From assembly GCF_017086405.1 (NCBI RefSeq), contig NZ_CP070973.1:2884739-2948738 (forward strand): 64,000 nucleotides of DNA, in the 5' to 3' direction. Positions 62,784 to 64,000 of the stretch are shown piece by piece. The position numbers and the translations under genes were made by a program. This DNA comes from Mycobacterium gordonae (GTDB lineage Bacteria > Actinomycetota > Actinomycetes > Mycobacteriales > Mycobacteriaceae). The stretch's first letter is position 1, and each line of letters starts with the position of its first letter. The notes under the pieces are model-generated. The model searched no databases, had not been told where the DNA came from, and saw only the letters and a program-made list of their open reading frames with translations.

Positions 62784-63608
62784 TCACCGCTTGTGCGCGG
62801 TGAGCAGCAGGTATTCCCATTCCATGGCGCCGTTGGACAGATATTCGTCGGCAAGCTCGACGAGCTGGGCGTCGAGTTCGGCGGCCAGTACCCCGTTGCG
62901 CCCGATGTTCTCGTACGCCTCGATCGTCGGGCCGTAGTTGTTCTTGAAGTAGTCGTGGACGTCCTGGGCGGTGTCGAATCGCGTCACCTCGAGCAGCCCG
63001 CGCTGGGTCTCGACGTCGGCGACGCGGTCCCCGAGTAGCCCGGTGATGTAGGCCTCGCGTCCCCACAGGGCAGACGGGGGCAGGTCCGACGACAGGCTGG
63101 GCCGGTAGGGCCTGATAGTCGCCAGCATCCGGCCGAAGAAACCCTCCTGCGTCCAGCTGATCAGGCCGATCGTGCCGCCCGGGCGGCATACCCGGACCAA
63201 CTCGTCGGCGGCGCGCTGGTGGTCCGGGGCGAACATCACTCCGATCGCCGAGATCACCGCGTCGAATGTGTTGTCGTCGAACGGAAGTGCCTGGGCATTA
63301 GCCTCCTGGTACTGCAACTTCAGGCACTCCATGGACGCGCGCGCCTGCGAGCGCTGGAGCAGCTCCGGGGTGAGGTCGGTCGACGTGACGGTCGCGCCGG
63401 TCCTGGCCGCGGGTAGCGAGATGTTGCCCGACCCGGCGGCGACGTCGAGCACATGAACGCCCGGTCCGATACCAGCGGCGGCCACCAGCAGGGGTCCGAG
63501 CGGGGCCATCACTTCTTCGGCCATCAGCGCATAGTCGCCGAGGGCCCACATGGCCCGGTGGGTGGCCGCCAGCGTGTCGTCGGCGCGGATTGGGGTGTCG
63601 ATTGTCAT
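62784..63608 (-). CDS. SAM-dependent methyltransferase (Rv1405c)
   Basis: 274 residues; ATG 63608 with GGAGA about 8 bases upstream. Motifs VLDVAAGSGNISLPAARTGA, STDLTPELLQRSQARA, DAVISAIGVMFAPDHQRAAD and RPGGTIGLISWTQEGFFGRM closely parallel the Rv1403c-like protein, and the endings match (EWEYLLLTAHKR, RWEYLIFTARKR). Rv1405c is described in M. tuberculosis as an acid-induced methyltransferase important in infection. Substrate unknown. Confidence 0.93.
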   Translation of the reverse strand: MTIDTPIRADDTLAATHRAMWALGDYALMAEEVMAPLGPLLVAAAGIGPGVHVLDVAAGSGNISLPAARTGATVTSTDLTPELLQRSQARASMECLKLQYQEANAQALPFDDNTFDAVISAIGVMFAPDHQRAADELVRVCRPGGTIGLISWTQEGFFGRMLATIRPYRPSLSSDLPPSALWGREAYITGLLGDRVADVETQRGLLEVTRFDTAQDVHDYFKNNYGPTIEAYENIGRNGVLAAELDAQLVELADEYLSNGAMEWEYLLLTAHKR

Positions 63609-63749
63609 GGTGGGTCTCCTTGAAGTGGAGTGAAAGATGCTATTAGTAGCGTACGGACACAGTATGCATAGGCAAGTTAGTAAGTCGCTGTGACTTCGCT
63701 GTCGGACTGTCGAGCGCTTCGGTTCAGCCTGAGTTCATAGACTGTGCCG
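63609..63749. promoter_or_regulatory. Divergent promoter region between Rv1405c-like gene and fmt
   Basis: 141 bases, AT-rich from about 63635 to 63690. GCTATTAGTAGC (4-bp arms GCTA/TAGC) and the sequence AAGTTAGTAAGT are local symmetries that could be regulator contacts. It differs from the ATTGTA-type palindrome of the other Rv1404 target. Confidence 0.4.
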
Positions 63750-64000
63750 GTGCGCCTCGTCTTCGCCGGTACCCCCGAACCCGCGTTGCCCGCTCTGCGC
63801 CGCCTCCTCGAGTCACCTCGGCACGAGGTGATCGCCGTGCTGACCCGGCCCGATGCCGCATCGGGGCGGCGCGGCACGCCGGAACCGTCGCCGGTAGCTC
63901 GAGAGGCGCTGGAGCGCGGCATCCCGGTATTGCGGCCGGAACGGCCCAACTCGCGGGAGTTCGTGGCCGAGCTGGCCGACCTGGCGCCGCAATGTTGCGC
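63750..64000 (+). CDS. fmt: Methionyl-tRNA formyltransferase, 5' part only
   Basis: The gene begins at GTG 63750 ([20 protein letters not shown]) and runs off the window after 83 codons. Conserved N-terminal Fmt features are [25 protein letters not shown] and [18 protein letters not shown]. It formylates initiator Met-tRNA. The catalytic Asn-His-Asp part lies beyond the window. Neighbouring order priA-Rv1403c-Rv1404-Rv1405c-fmt is as in M. tuberculosis. Confidence 0.94.
   Translation, partial: MRLVFAGTPEPALPALRRLLESPRHEVIAVLTRPDAASGRRGTPEPSPVAREALERGIPVLRPERPNSREFVAELADLAPQCC

Overview
The window is a GC-rich chromosomal segment from a slow-growing Mycobacterium outside the M. tuberculosis complex. 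This rests on near-identical homologues of mycobacterial genes (mihF, rpoZ, coaBC, metK, aroC, efp), on abundant GTG starts, and on four PE_PGRS genes, a family confined to certain slow growers. No rRNA, tRNA, CRISPR array, insertion sequence or prophage gene was found.

Region 1 (1-26.7 kb) matches the M. tuberculosis Rv2560-Rv2531c neighbourhood. It holds a Pro/Gly-rich membrane protein, rarA, an Rv2557/Rv2558-type protein, a frameshifted yjbQ, the run alaS-yqgF-mltG-aroE-prepilin peptidase, two PE_PGRS genes, the shikimate operon aroC-aroK-aroB-aroQ, an Rv2536-like membrane protein, pepQ-efp-nusB-Rv2532c, a secreted Cys-rich protein and a large Orn/Lys/Arg decarboxylase. The two PE_PGRS genes sit where M. 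tuberculosis carries Rv2541-Rv2550.

Region 2 (26.9-38.8 kb) begins with a membrane-anchored NHL propeller protein and a GNAT acetyltransferase, then follows Rv1367c-Rv1377c: a beta-lactamase-like protein, lprF, and the tightly coupled set cytochrome-b5/desaturase, type III polyketide synthase (pks18) and glycolipid sulfotransferase, then a PE_PGRS gene and a methyltransferase. The three coupled genes look like a small lipid-modifying pathway.

Region 3 (38.9-47.9 kb) is the pyrimidine operon pyrR-pyrB-pyrC-Rv1382-carA-carB-pyrF. A PyrR-type RNA hairpin lies just before the pyrR Shine-Dalgarno site, which suggests translational feedback by PyrR.

Region 4 (48-64 kb) contains mihF-gmk-rpoZ-coaBC-metK, ended by a very strong bidirectional terminator, then a PPOX-family flavoprotein, a Baeyer-Villiger monooxygenase, a fourth PE_PGRS gene, the paralogous esterases lipH and lipI, a YhhN-family protein, a helicase-motif-deficient PriA, an Rv1403c/Rv1404/Rv1405c methyltransferase-MarR-methyltransferase cassette, and the start of fmt, which runs off the window.

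The points most worth a second look are the PyrR hairpin, the DUF3592-NHL fusion, the single-base lesion in yjbQ, a probable PE-domain relic between two PE_PGRS genes, related hairpins carrying a GCGAGC...CGCAAAA motif, and the joining of two loci that lie far apart in M. tuberculosis H37Rv. No clearly novel system (defence island, new biosynthetic cluster) was found. Comparisons with M. tuberculosis and M. leprae are from memory, not from a search.
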